Positions 9,969 to 19,050 of a stretch of DNA of 64,000 nucleotides are shown here, piece after piece (position 1 is the stretch's first letter; the number at the start of each line of letters is the position of its first letter). The notes under the pieces are model-generated. The model saw nothing but the letters and a program-made list of their open reading frames with translations. It had not been told where the DNA came from and searched no databases. Origin of the DNA: Streptomyces lydicus (GTDB lineage Bacteria > Actinomycetota > Actinomycetes > Streptomycetales > Streptomycetaceae); contig NZ_CP017157.1 in NCBI RefSeq assembly GCF_001729485.1, positions 3,286,001 to 3,350,000 of the forward strand, in the 5' to 3' direction. The position numbers and the translations under genes are program-made.

Positions 9969-10769
9969 TCAGCGGGCCCGCGCCACCGCCGCCTCGATGC
10001 CGTCCAGCACGACCCCGAGCCCCACCTCGAAGGTCGTGCGCGCCTCGCGTTCCAGATACGGCACGGTGTCGTCCGTGACCGGCGCGGCGCCCTCGGTCTC
10101 CAGGCCGACCAGGAGCGGGAAGCGCTCCGCGAAGTCGGGGGCCACCTCCTGCAGCACCCCGGACCGGGCCGGCCACCACTCCTCGTCGGACACCCCGGTC
10201 GACGCGGCGGCCAGCCGCGACTCCGCGACGGTCTGCACGGCGCCCCGCACGAAGTGGGTCAGCGTCCCCACCACCCGCCGCAGCACCGCCGGGCCCAGCC
10301 CCGTGGCGTGCAGCACGCGCAGCAGCGCCTCCATGGCGCGGTACTCGTTCGGGCCGAGCACCGGCCGGGCCTGGGAGACCTGCAGTACCCAGGGGTGGCG
10401 CAGGGAGAACTCCCAGGTGTCCTCGGCCCAGGAGGTCAGCGCGGCCCGCCAGCCCGCCGTGAGGTCGTAGTCCGCCGGCAGTTCGGCCAGCACCTGGTCG
10501 TACATCAGGTCCACCAGCTCGCTCTTGCCGGGGACGTAGGTGTAGAGCGCCATCGCGGTGCGCCCCAGGCGCTCGCCGACGGCGCGCATGGACAGGGCCG
10601 CCATGCCCTCGGCGTCGGCGACGGCGATCCCGGCGTCGACGATGACGTCCACGCTCAGCGCCGGCTTGGGGCCCGGCCCGCGCTTCGCGTCCGTCCCGCG
10701 CCCGCCCTCCGCGCGCCACAGCAGCGTCATCGAACGGCGGGGGTCGCCCTGGCCGGCGAATACCACCAC
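9969..10769 (-). CDS. TetR-family repressor
   Basis: 266-residue regulator. The N-terminal helix-turn-helix is ADAEGMAALSMRAVGERLGRTAMALYTYVPGKSELVDLMYD, and the C-terminal ligand domain matches the TetR_C (Tn10-like) type. It is divergent from the siderophore-interacting protein gene and probably represses it and itself. The GTG at 10769 is preferred because AAGGAG lies seven bases upstream. A possible ATG at 10805 would put the start across the operator-like palindrome. Confidence 0.88.
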   Translation of the reverse strand: MVVFAGQGDPRRSMTLLWRAEGGRGTDAKRGPGPKPALSVDVIVDAGIAVADAEGMAALSMRAVGERLGRTAMALYTYVPGKSELVDLMYDQVLAELPADYDLTAGWRAALTSWAEDTWEFSLRHPWVLQVSQARPVLGPNEYRAMEALLRVLHATGLGPAVLRRVVGTLTHFVRGAVQTVAESRLAAASTGVSDEEWWPARSGVLQEVAPDFAERFPLLVGLETEGAAPVTDDTVPYLEREARTTFEVGLGVVLDGIEAAVARAR

Positions 10770-10778
10770 TTGCAGTCT

Positions 10779-10827
10779 CCTTACGGCGTAAAGTAATGTC
10801 CTCACGCTAACTCTTTACGGTGTAAGG
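10779..10827. promoter_or_regulatory. Paired TetR operator-like palindromes
   Basis: Two 15-bp near-palindromes, CCTTACGGCGTAAAG (10779-10793) and CTTTACGGTGTAAGG (10813-10827), are inverted copies of one another (one mismatch) 34 bp apart centre to centre. The first overlaps the ribosome binding region of tetR; the second lies upstream of the siderophore-interacting protein gene. This is the expected layout for autoregulation plus control of the divergent gene. Confidence 0.75.
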
Positions 10828-10873
10828 ATATCAGTCCCGTTTCCCGAACTCCGCCTACCGCAAGGAGGATCCG

Positions 10874-11764
10874 ATGGCGGCCGAGCCCGTCGCGCTCATC
10901 CACGTCACCGACATCCGGCGGCTCACCCCGCACATGGTCCGGATCGGCTTCGCCGGGGAGGGCCTGGACGACTTCCGCACCTGGCCGGACCAGCAGCTCA
11001 AGCTGATGTTCCCCAGGCCCGGCCAGGCCGCGCCCCGGCTGCCCGACGTGCCCGCGGACGGCGACCAAATGCGCTGGTACCAGGCGTTCCTCGCCCTCCC
11101 CGAGGACGAACGGCCGTGGATGCGCAGCTATACGGTGCGCTCCTACGACCCCGTACGGCAGCGGATCACCGTCGACTTCGTGCTGCACGGCTCCGCACCG
11201 GCGGACGATCCGGCGAGCGGCCCGGCGACCCGGTGGGCGGCCACCGCGAGGACCGGTGACACCCTCGCCCGCTACGGCCCGTCGGCGCTCTACGCCCGTC
11301 CGCTGCCGCTCGGCACCGCCGACTGGCTGCTGCTGGCCGGCGACGAGACGGCGCTGCCGGCCATCGGTTCCCTCGTCGAGGCGCTGCCGCCCGGCACCCG
11401 CGCGCTGGCCTGTGTGGAGGTCGCCGACGCGGCGGAGGAGCAGCACCTGACCACGAAGGCGGATCTCACGGTGCACTGGGTGCACCGCGACGGCGCCCCG
11501 CCCGGCTCCGGCGACGCCCTGCCCGCGGCCGTCCGCGCGCTGGCCTTCCCGGCCGGCACGCCGTTCGCCTGGCTGGCCGGGGAGGCGGGCACGGTGCGCA
11601 CGCTCCGCCGCCACCTCGTCGAGGAACGCGGCATCGACAAGCGGCAGATCGACTTCACCGGCTACTGGCGGGCGCGGCTCTCCCAGGACGACGCCCCCAC
11701 CGAGGCCGACCTCGCCGAGGCGCGGGAGCGGGCCGCGGACGCCGCCCGCGCCCGGCGGGACTGA
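10874..11764 (+). CDS. Siderophore-interacting protein (FAD-dependent ferric reductase)
   Basis: 296-residue flavoprotein of the ViuB/SIP family that reduces ferric siderophores in the cytoplasm. The N-terminal FAD domain contains RSYTVRSYDP (FAD-phosphate/isoalloxazine motif). The C-terminal NAD(P)H domain has LLLAGDETALPAIGSLVEALP and FAWLAGEAGTVRTLRRHLVEERG. CAAGGAGG precedes the ATG at good spacing. Transcription starts from the region carrying two TetR palindromes, so it is probably derepressed by a small ligand rather than by iron alone. Confidence 0.9.
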   Translation: MAAEPVALIHVTDIRRLTPHMVRIGFAGEGLDDFRTWPDQQLKLMFPRPGQAAPRLPDVPADGDQMRWYQAFLALPEDERPWMRSYTVRSYDPVRQRITVDFVLHGSAPADDPASGPATRWAATARTGDTLARYGPSALYARPLPLGTADWLLLAGDETALPAIGSLVEALPPGTRALACVEVADAAEEQHLTTKADLTVHWVHRDGAPPGSGDALPAAVRALAFPAGTPFAWLAGEAGTVRTLRRHLVEERGIDKRQIDFTGYWRARLSQDDAPTEADLAEARERAADAARARRD

Positions 11765-11783
11765 CCCCTGAGGGGGCGTCGGA

Positions 11784-12158
11784 TCAGCGCGCCCGCTCCG
11801 CCGCGCTCCGCTCCACGCAGAACTCGTTGCCCTCGACGTCGGCCATCGTCGCCCACCCCGTGCCGTCCGGCCGGCGGTGGTCGGCCACCAGGGTCGCGCC
11901 CAGCGCCAGCAGCCGCTCGACCTCCTCGTCCCGGCTCCGGTCCTGCGGCTGGAGGTCCAGATGCACCCGGTTCTTGACGGTCTTGGTGTCCGGCACGGAG
12001 ACGAACAGCAGCGCCCCGCCCGCGGTGGTGACGGTGGCCTCCGGATCTCCCGGGAAGTCGTCCTCGGCCAGCGATCCGTCCAGCACCTCCGCCCAGAAGC
12101 GCGCCAGGCGGTAGGCGTCGGAGCAGTCGATCGTGAGGTGACGTATCAGTGAAGTCAT
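11784..12158 (-). CDS. VOC / glyoxalase-like superfamily protein
   Basis: 124-residue single-domain VOC protein. Metal-ligand-like positions are visible at the N-terminal strand (RHLTIDCSDAYRLARFWAEVLDG) and in the C-terminal GTGWATMADVEGNEFCVE motif. These small proteins are usually resistance, dioxygenase-like or unknown-function proteins. It is convergent with the siderophore-interacting gene (19-bp gap). The start is the ATG at 12158; a longer open frame upstream has no family similarity. Confidence 0.8.
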   Translation of the reverse strand: MTSLIRHLTIDCSDAYRLARFWAEVLDGSLAEDDFPGDPEATVTTAGGALLFVSVPDTKTVKNRVHLDLQPQDRSRDEEVERLLALGATLVADHRRPDGTGWATMADVEGNEFCVERSAAERAR

Positions 12159-12524
12159 GCGCGTCACTATGGGATTGACGGCCGGTCCTGTCCACGTGTT
12201 TCCCGGCGCGCGCCGCCTTCCCGTACGGCGCCCGGGCGGTGTCCCCGCGGCAGGCGCCGGAGGCCGTTTCGCCCACGGCCATTCAGGTGGCCCGCCCTCG
12301 TCGTCTAGAGTTGTGGAAATCCGCAATTCAACAGATGACGCGAGGGCCGGGCGGCCTGGACGCGGAGGACATGCGTGGGCGGTTTCGCCGATTCGGCAGG
12401 GCAACGGATGCGCACGGCGATCAGGGCACAGTGGGGCGGGGCGCAGGGGCCGCGCCGGGCGGGCACGGCAGCGGCCCGGACCGGAGCCGGCGTGATGCCG
12501 GCGGCCGTAGCCGGGTGACGGCGG
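12159..12524. other. Intergenic region without recognised gene
   Basis: About 370 bases. The AT-rich patch at 12300-12335 (TTGTGGAAATCC) could be promoter sequence. The open frames that cross it on both strands are Arg/Gly/Ala-rich low-complexity translations without ribosome sites, and I do not support them as genes. Confidence 0.5.
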
Positions 12525-12923
12525 ATGTCCGGCGCACCGCGACGTAAAGGACCGCCGCCCTGGCGGGCGGTCCGCTCCCGCACCTGCATACCCACCTCCT
12601 CCGGGCCGGGCGCCACCCGCCCCTGCCGGGGCCGCCCACCGGGGCGGGGACCCCTGCGCGGAGCCCGCGGTCACGGCCGCGGCTGCCCGGAGACCTTCGC
12701 CCGGCACCGCACCCCGCCGCGCTGCGGGGTCCGGCGGCCCCGCACGACCGCGGTCCGGCCGGGCGCCCAACTCGCGCGGCTGCCCGCCACGGTGCTGCTG
12801 ACCCAGCCGGCACGCACCCCGCGCAGCCTGCTGCGGCAGGTGCTGCTCGCCGTCGTCGTCACGAACCTCGTGCTGGTCTTCCTCGCCCTCGTCGTCTACC
12901 TCGGGCGGCACGCGGGGACCTGA
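12525..12923 (+). CDS. Possible small membrane protein (C-terminal helix)
   Basis: Open frame of up to 132 codons. Only the last ~40 residues look like protein: RQVLLAVVVTNLVLVFLA begins a clear transmembrane segment near the C-terminus. The upstream part is Arg/Pro-rich and may be non-coding. A shorter form from the GTG at 12792 (43 residues) is equally possible. No ribosome site is obvious for any start. It converges on the CDP-alcohol phosphotransferase gene with a 12-bp gap. Confidence 0.35.
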   Translation: MSGAPRRKGPPPWRAVRSRTCIPTSSGPGATRPCRGRPPGRGPLRGARGHGRGCPETFARHRTPPRCGVRRPRTTAVRPGAQLARLPATVLLTQPARTPRSLLRQVLLAVVVTNLVLVFLALVVYLGRHAGT

Positions 12924-12935
12924 CGGACCCACGGA

Positions 12936-13730
12936 TCAGGACCGGACGGACACGCCCCGGCCCTCCCCGGCGACCGGAGCCCGTGCCGCCGTCCCGCCCC
13001 GGCCGGCGCCGCCCGGACGCGCCCTGACCCGCCACAGCCAGCCGATGTCCCGCCCGAACGACCAGGCCAGCAGCGCCAGCGCCACGGCCACCGCGGCCGC
13101 CGCCGACGCCCGGGGCAGGATTCCGGCGCCGGCCACGACGAGCACGATGCCCTGCAGTGCCGCCACCGTCTTGCGGGCCATGCTGTGCGGCAGCGCGCCG
13201 CGCAGCCACGGCAGCACCCAGGACGCCGCGACGAACGCGTACCGCATCAGGCCGATCGCCAGCACCCAGGCACCCAGCGGCACCGCGACGTACACGCAGA
13301 GCACCAGGATGAGGAAGGCGTCGACCTCCATGTCGAAGCGTGCCCCCAGCGCGGTCGCGGTACCGGTGCGCCGGGCCACCTGACCGTCGACCGCGTCCAG
13401 GACCAGCGCGACGGCCGCCAGCGCGACCAGCACCGCGACCGGCGGCCGCCGCTCGAAGGAGTCCGCGACCAGGGCGGTCACCCCGCCGACCAGGATCGTC
13501 CGGGCCAGCGTGACGCGGTTCGCGGGGCCGAACGCCCCGGTCCACGACCGGCGCAGCGCGAGGGTCAGCACCACCCAGGTGACCACCGCGAACGCGGAGC
13601 CCGTCAGCCACCCCGTGGTGCCCATGCCGACCGCCCGGCAGAGCACCTCCAGTACCAGCAGCTGCACGCCCATCCCCGCCGTGGTGTCCGGTGCGAACGG
13701 CCTTGTGTCGTAGCGCTCTTGTACGGCCAC
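12936..13730 (-). CDS. CDP-alcohol phosphatidyltransferase family membrane protein
   Basis: 264 residues, about six transmembrane helices. The catalytic signature DG-AR-G-D-D is complete: [13 protein letters not shown]...GARFDMEVD near residues 110-137. It would transfer a phospho-alcohol from or to a CDP-activated lipid or sugar alcohol in the membrane, the exact alcohol being unknown. It is divergent from the dehydrogenase that starts the pyrimidine/pterin-like cluster (109-bp gap). Proteins of this family can also make inositol-phosphate or other non-lipid products, so a role in decorating the cluster product is possible. Confidence 0.85.
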   Translation of the reverse strand: MAVQERYDTRPFAPDTTAGMGVQLLVLEVLCRAVGMGTTGWLTGSAFAVVTWVVLTLALRRSWTGAFGPANRVTLARTILVGGVTALVADSFERRPPVAVLVALAAVALVLDAVDGQVARRTGTATALGARFDMEVDAFLILVLCVYVAVPLGAWVLAIGLMRYAFVAASWVLPWLRGALPHSMARKTVAALQGIVLVVAGAGILPRASAAAAVAVALALLAWSFGRDIGWLWRVRARPGGAGRGGTAARAPVAGEGRGVSVRS

Positions 13731-13839
13731 CGTGCCTCCCTCGACTTGTGGCGCAGTCGATGGGCGCCGCGTATGGTGTCGGCGTCCTCATGATCTCCAG
13801 CATCAACGAACCCCCGTCGTAGCGTCCAGGAGGATCCCG

Positions 13840-14829
13840 ATGCCGCGCGTCGCTTGTGCCTTTTGGCTAAGCGCTCCAGGTCGGGGCGCGATCCGTACGG
13901 AGCCGCTGCCGGAGCCCGGCCCCGACGAGGTGCTGGTGCGCACGCTCTGCTCCGGGGTGAGCCGCGGCACCGAGACCCTGGTCTTCCGCGGCGGTGTGCC
14001 CGAGAGCCAGCACGAGGCGATGCGCGCGCCCTTCCAGGACGGCGACTTCCCCGCCCCGGTCAAGTACGGCTACCTCAACGTCGGCGTCGTCGAGGAGGGA
14101 CCGCCCGCGCTGCGCGGCCGCACGGTCTTCTGCCTCTATCCGCACCAGACGCACTACGTCGTCCCGGCGAGCGCCGTCACCCCCGTACCGGACGCCGTGC
14201 CCGCCGCCCGCGCCGTGCTGGCGGGCACGGTGGAGACCGCGGTGAACGCCCTGTGGGACGCCGCGCCGCTGGTGGGGGACCGGGTCGCGGTGATCGGCGC
14301 GGGCATGGTCGGCTGCAGCGTCGCGGCCCTGCTCGCCCGCTACCCGGCGGTGCGGGTGCAGTTGGTCGACGCCGACCCGGCGCGCGCGGCCACCGCCGAG
14401 GCGCTGGGCGTCGACTTCGCGCTGCCCGCGGACGCCCGCGGCGACTGCGATCTCGTGGTGCACGCCAGCGCCACCGAGGAGGGCCTGGCCCGCGCGCTGG
14501 AACTGCTCGCTCCGGAAGGCACCGTCCTCGAACTGAGCTGGTACGGGGACCGGCGGGTCAGCCTGCCGCTGGGGGAGGCGTTCCACTCCCGCCGGCTGGT
14601 GGTCCGCAGCAGCCAGGTGGGGGCCCTCTCCCCGGCCCGGCGGGCCCGCCGCAGCTACGCCGACCGGCTCGCGCTCGCCCTCGAACTCCTCGCCGACCCC
14701 GCCTTCGACGCGCTGGTCACCGGCGAATCCGCCTTCGAGGACCTGCCGTCGGTGCTGCCCCGGCTCGCCTCCGGCGACCTGCCGGCGCTCTGCCACCGCA
14801 TCCGGTACGCGCCGTCGGACGGATCGTAG
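13840..14829 (+). CDS. Zinc-type alcohol dehydrogenase-like oxidoreductase (MDR family)
   Basis: 329-residue medium-chain dehydrogenase. The N-terminal GroES-like part ([25 protein letters not shown]) and the Rossmann motif [17 protein letters not shown] are clear. The classical GHE zinc motif is replaced by [12 protein letters not shown], as in BchC-like members. It probably oxidises or reduces a sugar or pterin side-chain hydroxyl with NAD(P). AGGAGGA stands seven bases before the ATG. It is the first gene of the rightward set (dehydrogenase, PTPS-like, glycosyltransferase, methyltransferase, YbhN-like). Confidence 0.82.
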   Translation: MPRVACAFWLSAPGRGAIRTEPLPEPGPDEVLVRTLCSGVSRGTETLVFRGGVPESQHEAMRAPFQDGDFPAPVKYGYLNVGVVEEGPPALRGRTVFCLYPHQTHYVVPASAVTPVPDAVPAARAVLAGTVETAVNALWDAAPLVGDRVAVIGAGMVGCSVAALLARYPAVRVQLVDADPARAATAEALGVDFALPADARGDCDLVVHASATEEGLARALELLAPEGTVLELSWYGDRRVSLPLGEAFHSRRLVVRSSQVGALSPARRARRSYADRLALALELLADPAFDALVTGESAFEDLPSVLPRLASGDLPALCHRIRYAPSDGS

Positions 14830-14951
14830 GAGCGCCCCGGAGGCAGCATCGCAAACCGGCCCGAACCGCCCCCCACGACCCCTCGCCGACACCGTCCCGA
14901 GACGCCCGCCGACACCCGCACTGAGACCGACATCACACCGGAGGAACGCCC

Positions 14952-15350
14952 GTGTTCAGCATCACCGTCCGCGATCACCTGATGGTCGCGCACAGCTTCC
15001 GGGGCGCCGTCTTCGGGCCCGCGCAGCGTCTGCACGGCGCGACCTTCATCGTGGACGCCACCTTCCGCCGCCCGGAGCTGGACGCGGACAACATCGTCGT
15101 CGACATCGGCCTGGCCACGCAGGAACTCGGCGGTGTGGTCGGTGAGTTGAACTACCGCAACCTCGACGACGAGCCGGCCTTCGCCGGCGTCAACACCTCG
15201 ACCGAGGCCCTGGCCAAGGTCATCGCCGACCGGCTCGCCGAGCGCGTCCACGCCGGCAACCTCGGCGAGAGTGCCCGCGAACTGACCGGCATATCGGTCA
15301 CCTTGCATGAATCGCACATCGCCTGGGCGACCTACGAGCGCACTCTGTGA
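14952..15350 (+). CDS. 6-pyruvoyl-tetrahydropterin synthase / QueD-like protein with altered zinc site
   Basis: 132-residue T-fold protein. Family features are the AHSF start of the zinc site (His14), LHG (His28), the NYRNLDD and [15 protein letters not shown] segments, and the C-terminal [12 protein letters not shown] with the usual catalytic Glu region. The canonical CxxxHGH is changed: the position of the third zinc His is Ala30 (HGA), and no Cys precedes it. The reaction may therefore differ from normal pyruvoyl- or carboxy-tetrahydropterin synthesis. GGAGGA precedes the GTG start. The stop overlaps the GTG of the glycosyltransferase (GTGA). Confidence 0.85.
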   Translation: MFSITVRDHLMVAHSFRGAVFGPAQRLHGATFIVDATFRRPELDADNIVVDIGLATQELGGVVGELNYRNLDDEPAFAGVNTSTEALAKVIADRLAERVHAGNLGESARELTGISVTLHESHIAWATYERTL

Positions 15351-16468
15351 CGCACACCGGCGCCGGCCCGGCGGCCGACCGGCTGGTGCACGTCCTGCTG
15401 CCCGGCGGGGTCGACGACCCGACGGCGCCCAGCGGCGGCAACCGCTACGACCTGCGGGTCTGCCGCGACCTCCCGGCGACGGGCTGGCGGGTGCGGCGCT
15501 CCGCGCTGCCCGGCGACTGGCCCCGGCCGGGCCCCGAGGACGGCAAGGGGCTGGCCCGCCGGCTGGCGGCGCTGCCCGACGGCGCGGTGGTCCTGTGCGA
15601 CGGACTGGTCGCCTGCGGCGTCCCCGAGATCGTCGTCCCCGAGGCCGCGCGGCTGCGGCTCGCCGTCCTGGTGCATCTGCCACTGGGCGACGAGACCGGG
15701 CTCGACGCCGGGACGGCCGCGGACCTGGACGCCCGCGAACGCCGCACCCTGCGGGCCGCGTCCGCGGTGGTGGCCACCAGCGAAGGGGCCGCCCGCCGGC
15801 TCGTCGCCCACCACGGGCTGGCCGCCGAGCGCGTCCACGTCGCCCGGCCGGGAACCGACCCGGCGCCGCTCGCGCCCGGCACCGACGGCTGCGGCGCGCT
15901 GCTGTGTGTCGCCTCGCTCACCCCGCGCAAGGGGCAGCACCGGCTCATCGACGCCCTGGCCGGCGTCGCCGACGCCTCCTGGAGCTGCACCTTCGTCGGC
16001 GGGCCCGGCCGTGACCGGACATACCCGGACCAACTACGCAGCCGGGTCGCCGCGTTCGGCCTCGACGACCGCATCGTCTTCACCGGGCCGCTGGCCGGCC
16101 CCGAGCTGGCCGCCCGTTATGCGGCCGCCGACCTGCTGGTGCTGCCCTCGTACGCGGAGACCTATGGCATGGTCGTCACCGAGGCGCTGGCGCGCGGAAT
16201 CCCGGTGCTGGCGACGGCCGTCGACGGCGTACCGGAAGCGCTCGGGCGGGCGCCCGACGGCAGCCTGCCGGGCCTGCTCGTCCCGTCCGCCCCACCGGCC
16301 GCGCTGGCCGGGGCGCTGCGCGACTGGCTCGACGGACCGCAACTGCGCGACCGGCTGCGGAGATCGGCGCGCGACCGGCGTGCCATGCTGGAGGAGTGGG
16401 AGATGACGTCGCACAGTCTGGCCGGAGCGCTGGAACGGCTTCGGCACGTACCCCGGAGCGCCCGATGA
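15347..16468 (+). CDS. GT4-family glycosyltransferase
   Basis: 373-residue GT-B enzyme. The acceptor half starts [21 protein letters not shown]. The donor half holds [20 protein letters not shown], the [25 protein letters not shown] motif with the E-x7-E pair, and a retaining-type fold. It would transfer a sugar from an NDP or GDP donor to an acceptor made by the neighbouring pterin/pyrimidine enzymes. It starts at a GTG overlapping the PTPS-like stop and ends in ATGA with the methyltransferase, so the three genes are translationally coupled. Confidence 0.88.
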   Translation: MTHTGAGPAADRLVHVLLPGGVDDPTAPSGGNRYDLRVCRDLPATGWRVRRSALPGDWPRPGPEDGKGLARRLAALPDGAVVLCDGLVACGVPEIVVPEAARLRLAVLVHLPLGDETGLDAGTAADLDARERRTLRAASAVVATSEGAARRLVAHHGLAAERVHVARPGTDPAPLAPGTDGCGALLCVASLTPRKGQHRLIDALAGVADASWSCTFVGGPGRDRTYPDQLRSRVAAFGLDDRIVFTGPLAGPELAARYAAADLLVLPSYAETYGMVVTEALARGIPVLATAVDGVPEALGRAPDGSLPGLLVPSAPPAALAGALRDWLDGPQLRDRLRRSARDRRAMLEEWEMTSHSLAGALERLRHVPRSAR

Positions 16469-17310
16469 ACGCGGTGGGCAGCCCTCGATTCGCCCCGCGC
16501 TGGCTGGAGTTGCGCGAGCGCGCCGACGCCGCGGCCCGCGCGCCCGAGCTGCTGCGCCCGCTGCAGGCGTGGCTGGCCGGGCGGTCCGGGCCGCCCGGCC
16601 TGGTGATCCGCGACCTGGGCTGCGGCACCGGCTCGATGGCGCGCTGGCTCACCGTCCGGCTGCCCGGCCCGCAGCGCTGGGTCCTCCACGACCACGATCC
16701 CGACCTGCTCGCCCTCGCCGGCACGCGCATGCCGGGAACGGCCGCCGACGGCACCCCCGTCACCGCCACCACCGCGCCCGGCGACCTGGCCGCCCTCACC
16801 GCCGCCGACCTCGCCGGCACCTCCCTGGTCACCGCCTCGGCGCTGCTCGACCTGCTGACCGTCGAGGAGGTGGAGGCGCTGGCCGAGGCGTGTACCCGGG
16901 CCGGCGTACCGGCGCTGCTGGCGCTCTCCGTCGCCGGCCTGGTCGAACTGGCCCCGGCCGACCCGTTCGACGAGACGCTGACCGACGCCTTCAACGCGCA
17001 CCAGCGGCGCACCGACCACGGCCGGACGCTGCTCGGCCCGGACGCGGTGGCGGCGGCCGTCACGGCCTTCGAGCGGCGGGGCGCGCGGGTGCAGGTCAAG
17101 CCGAGTACCTGGCGGCTGGGGTGTGCGGAGTCCGCGCTGATCGCCGAGTGGCTGCACGGCTGGGTCGGCGCCGCGCAGGCCCAGTGCCCGGAGCTGGCAC
17201 CGGCGGCCGCGGCGTACCTGGGCCGGCGCCTCCAGGAGTGCGCGGCGGGGGAGTTGCAGGTCGCGGTGCACCACACCGATCTGCTGGCCCTGCCCGGGGG
17301 CGGCGGGTGA
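16465..17310 (+). CDS. Class I SAM-dependent methyltransferase
   Basis: 281 residues. The SAM-binding loop is IRDLGCGTGSMARWL, followed by the acidic end of strand 2 (WVLHDHDPDLLAL). The substrate is unknown. Its position between the glycosyltransferase and the YbhN-like protein, with 4-bp overlaps on both sides (ATGA, GTGA), suggests it modifies the same product. The ATG at 16465 is chosen for that overlap; an upstream in-frame start would lie in the glycosyltransferase. Confidence 0.86.
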   Translation: MNAVGSPRFAPRWLELRERADAAARAPELLRPLQAWLAGRSGPPGLVIRDLGCGTGSMARWLTVRLPGPQRWVLHDHDPDLLALAGTRMPGTAADGTPVTATTAPGDLAALTAADLAGTSLVTASALLDLLTVEEVEALAEACTRAGVPALLALSVAGLVELAPADPFDETLTDAFNAHQRRTDHGRTLLGPDAVAAAVTAFERRGARVQVKPSTWRLGCAESALIAEWLHGWVGAAQAQCPELAPAAAAYLGRRLQECAAGELQVAVHHTDLLALPGGGG

Positions 17311-18317
17311 ACCGCCCCGGCTGGGGGGCCGGCCTGCGGATGCTCGCGGGCGCGGGCATCCTGGCCGCGCTGGTCCAGCACCTGGGCTCCGCCGCCTTCC
17401 TGGCGGGCTTGCGCAGGATCGACCCCGGCACGCTCCTGGCGGCGCTCGGCATCGGCCTGCTGACCACGGTCTTCAGCGCCTGGCGCTGGTGCCTGGTGGC
17501 CCGCGGGCTGGGCCTGCGGCTGCCGTTGGGACCGGCCGTGGCGGACTACTACCGGGCGCTGTTCCTGAACGCGGCGCTGCCCGGCGGCGTATTGGGCGAT
17601 GTCCACCGCGCGGTCCGGCACGGTCGCTCCGCCGGCGACCTCGGCCGGGGCGTCCGCGCGGTGATACTGGAACGCACCGCGGGCCAGTTGGTGCTGGTCG
17701 TGGCCGGGGCGGGGGTGCTCGTCCTCCGGCCGTCGCCGGTGCTGGCGCCGGTCGCCCACCTGCTCGCCTCGCCCGCCGTGGCGGTGTCCGCCGCCGCGGC
17801 GGTGTCGGCCGTCCTCGCGGCCGGGTGGTGGCTGCGCCGACGCCGGGGCGCCTCGCGCGGCGAACGCGCCCTGCGCAGGGTGCTGTCCGAGGCCCGCCGG
17901 GGCCTGCTCGGCCGGGACGTCTGGCCCGGCGTCGCGCTCTCCTCCGTCGTGGTGCTCGCCGGCTACCTCGCGATGTTCGTCCTGGCCGCCCGGGTCGCCG
18001 GCGCCACCGCGCCCACGGCCGAGCTGGTGCCGCTGGTGGTGCTGGCGCTGCTCGCGATGGCGCTACCGCTGAACATCGGCGGCTGGGGGCCCCGCGAGGG
18101 CGTTGCCGCCTGGGCCTTCGGCGCCGCCGGGCTGGGCGCGGCGCAGGGCCTGACCAGCGCCGTGGTCTACGGCGTCCTCGCCTTCGCGGCGAGCCTCCCG
18201 GGCGCCGCGGTGCTGCTCCTGCGACGCCTCGCCCAGCCACGCGTCGCCGACCGCCCGCAGGTCCAGCTCGAAAAGCGTGTCCTCGCCGAGCAGGGCGCGT
18301 CGCAGCGGAGGGCGTAG
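17307..18317 (+). CDS. YbhN / lysylphosphatidylglycerol-synthase-TM-like membrane protein
   Basis: 336-residue polytopic protein of the flippase-like UPF0104 family, with about eight transmembrane helices. Typical features are the SAWRWCLVARGLGL loop, YYRALFLNAALPGGVLGDVHR, and LPLNIGGWGPREGVAAWAF near the C-terminus. Such proteins move or anchor lipid-linked molecules. Here it could act on a glycosylated, membrane-attached product. The GTG start overlaps the methyltransferase stop. The last ~255 bp overlap the reductase gene on the opposite strand. Confidence 0.83.
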   Translation: MNRPGWGAGLRMLAGAGILAALVQHLGSAAFLAGLRRIDPGTLLAALGIGLLTTVFSAWRWCLVARGLGLRLPLGPAVADYYRALFLNAALPGGVLGDVHRAVRHGRSAGDLGRGVRAVILERTAGQLVLVVAGAGVLVLRPSPVLAPVAHLLASPAVAVSAAAAVSAVLAAGWWLRRRRGASRGERALRRVLSEARRGLLGRDVWPGVALSSVVVLAGYLAMFVLAARVAGATAPTAELVPLVVLALLAMALPLNIGGWGPREGVAAWAFGAAGLGAAQGLTSAVVYGVLAFAASLPGAAVLLLRRLAQPRVADRPQVQLEKRVLAEQGASQRRA

Positions 18318-19049
18318 CGCCTCGCGCATCACCGGTGTACCGGCGAACCGCAGCCCGGGGACGCCGTCGCCGAGCAGCACCGGCGCCACGGTGAGATAGA
18401 GCCGGTCCAGGGCCCGTTCCCGCAGGAACCGCGACACCGTGACGCCGCCGCCCTCGACCAGCACCCGGCCCAGTCCGCGCCGTGCCAGCACCGCGAGCAG
18501 CCGCCCCGGCGCGAACGCGGCGGGGTCCGGCAGCACGAGCACCTCCACCCCGTCGCCCACGGCGGCCCGCCGCGCGTCCGGCCCGACCACCCACAGCGTG
18601 GGCGCGGCACCGTCGGTGAACACGCCCCGGTCCAGCGGCACCCGGCCCCGCGGATCGAGCACCACCCGCACCGGGTTGTCGCCCGTACAGGCGCGCACGG
18701 TCAGTCGGGGGTCGTCCGCCACCGCGGTACCGGCCCCGACGACCACCGCGTCGGCGAGCGCCCGCAGCCGGTGCAGATGGCGGCGGTCGGCGGGCCCGGT
18801 GACGTAGTCGGCGTCGCCGGTACGGGTCGCTATGAAGCCGTCCAGGCTCTGCCCGAGCTGCGCGAACGCGTACCGGGGGCCGGCCAGGCACAGCGGCAGA
18901 TAGCGCTCGACGAGTTCGGCGGCCTCGGGCGAACGGGCCCGTTCCCCGCCGGCCCCGGCGTCGCCGTCCGGCCCCAGTCCGGCGGCCCGGGCCTCGTCGG
19001 CCGTACGGATCTCCCGCAGCCGTTCCCAGGCCGTCGCGGCGTCCAGCAC
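18063..19049 (-). CDS. RibD C-terminal-type reductase (dihydrofolate-reductase-like fold)
   Basis: 328 residues. After a ~75-residue N-terminal region comes the pyrimidine reductase domain: AFAQLGQSLDGFIATRTG, the VVVGAGTAVADDPRLTVR motif, NPVRVVLDPRGRVPLD, and VLVEGGGVTVSRFL. No deaminase domain is present. It would reduce the ribosylamino-pyrimidine made by the cyclohydrolase and amidohydrolase with NADPH. The GTG at 19049 is favoured because GGAGG precedes it inside the creatininase 3' end and it lies one base after that stop. The catalytic domain ends near 18315, and a further ~84 codons run antisense through the YbhN-like gene. Confidence 0.82.
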   Translation of the reverse strand: MLDAATAWERLREIRTADEARAAGLGPDGDAGAGGERARSPEAAELVERYLPLCLAGPRYAFAQLGQSLDGFIATRTGDADYVTGPADRRHLHRLRALADAVVVGAGTAVADDPRLTVRACTGDNPVRVVLDPRGRVPLDRGVFTDGAAPTLWVVGPDARRAAVGDGVEVLVLPDPAAFAPGRLLAVLARRGLGRVLVEGGGVTVSRFLRERALDRLYLTVAPVLLGDGVPGLRFAGTPVMREALRPPLRRALLGEDTLFELDLRAVGDAWLGEASQEQHRGAREARREGEDAVDHGAGQALRRAQPGGAEGPGGNALAGPPAADVQR

Positions 19050-19050
19050 C

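Noticed and set aside
12239..12547. 102-codon plus-strand open frame
   Set aside because: Arg/Gly-rich, no ribosome site and no recognisable pattern.
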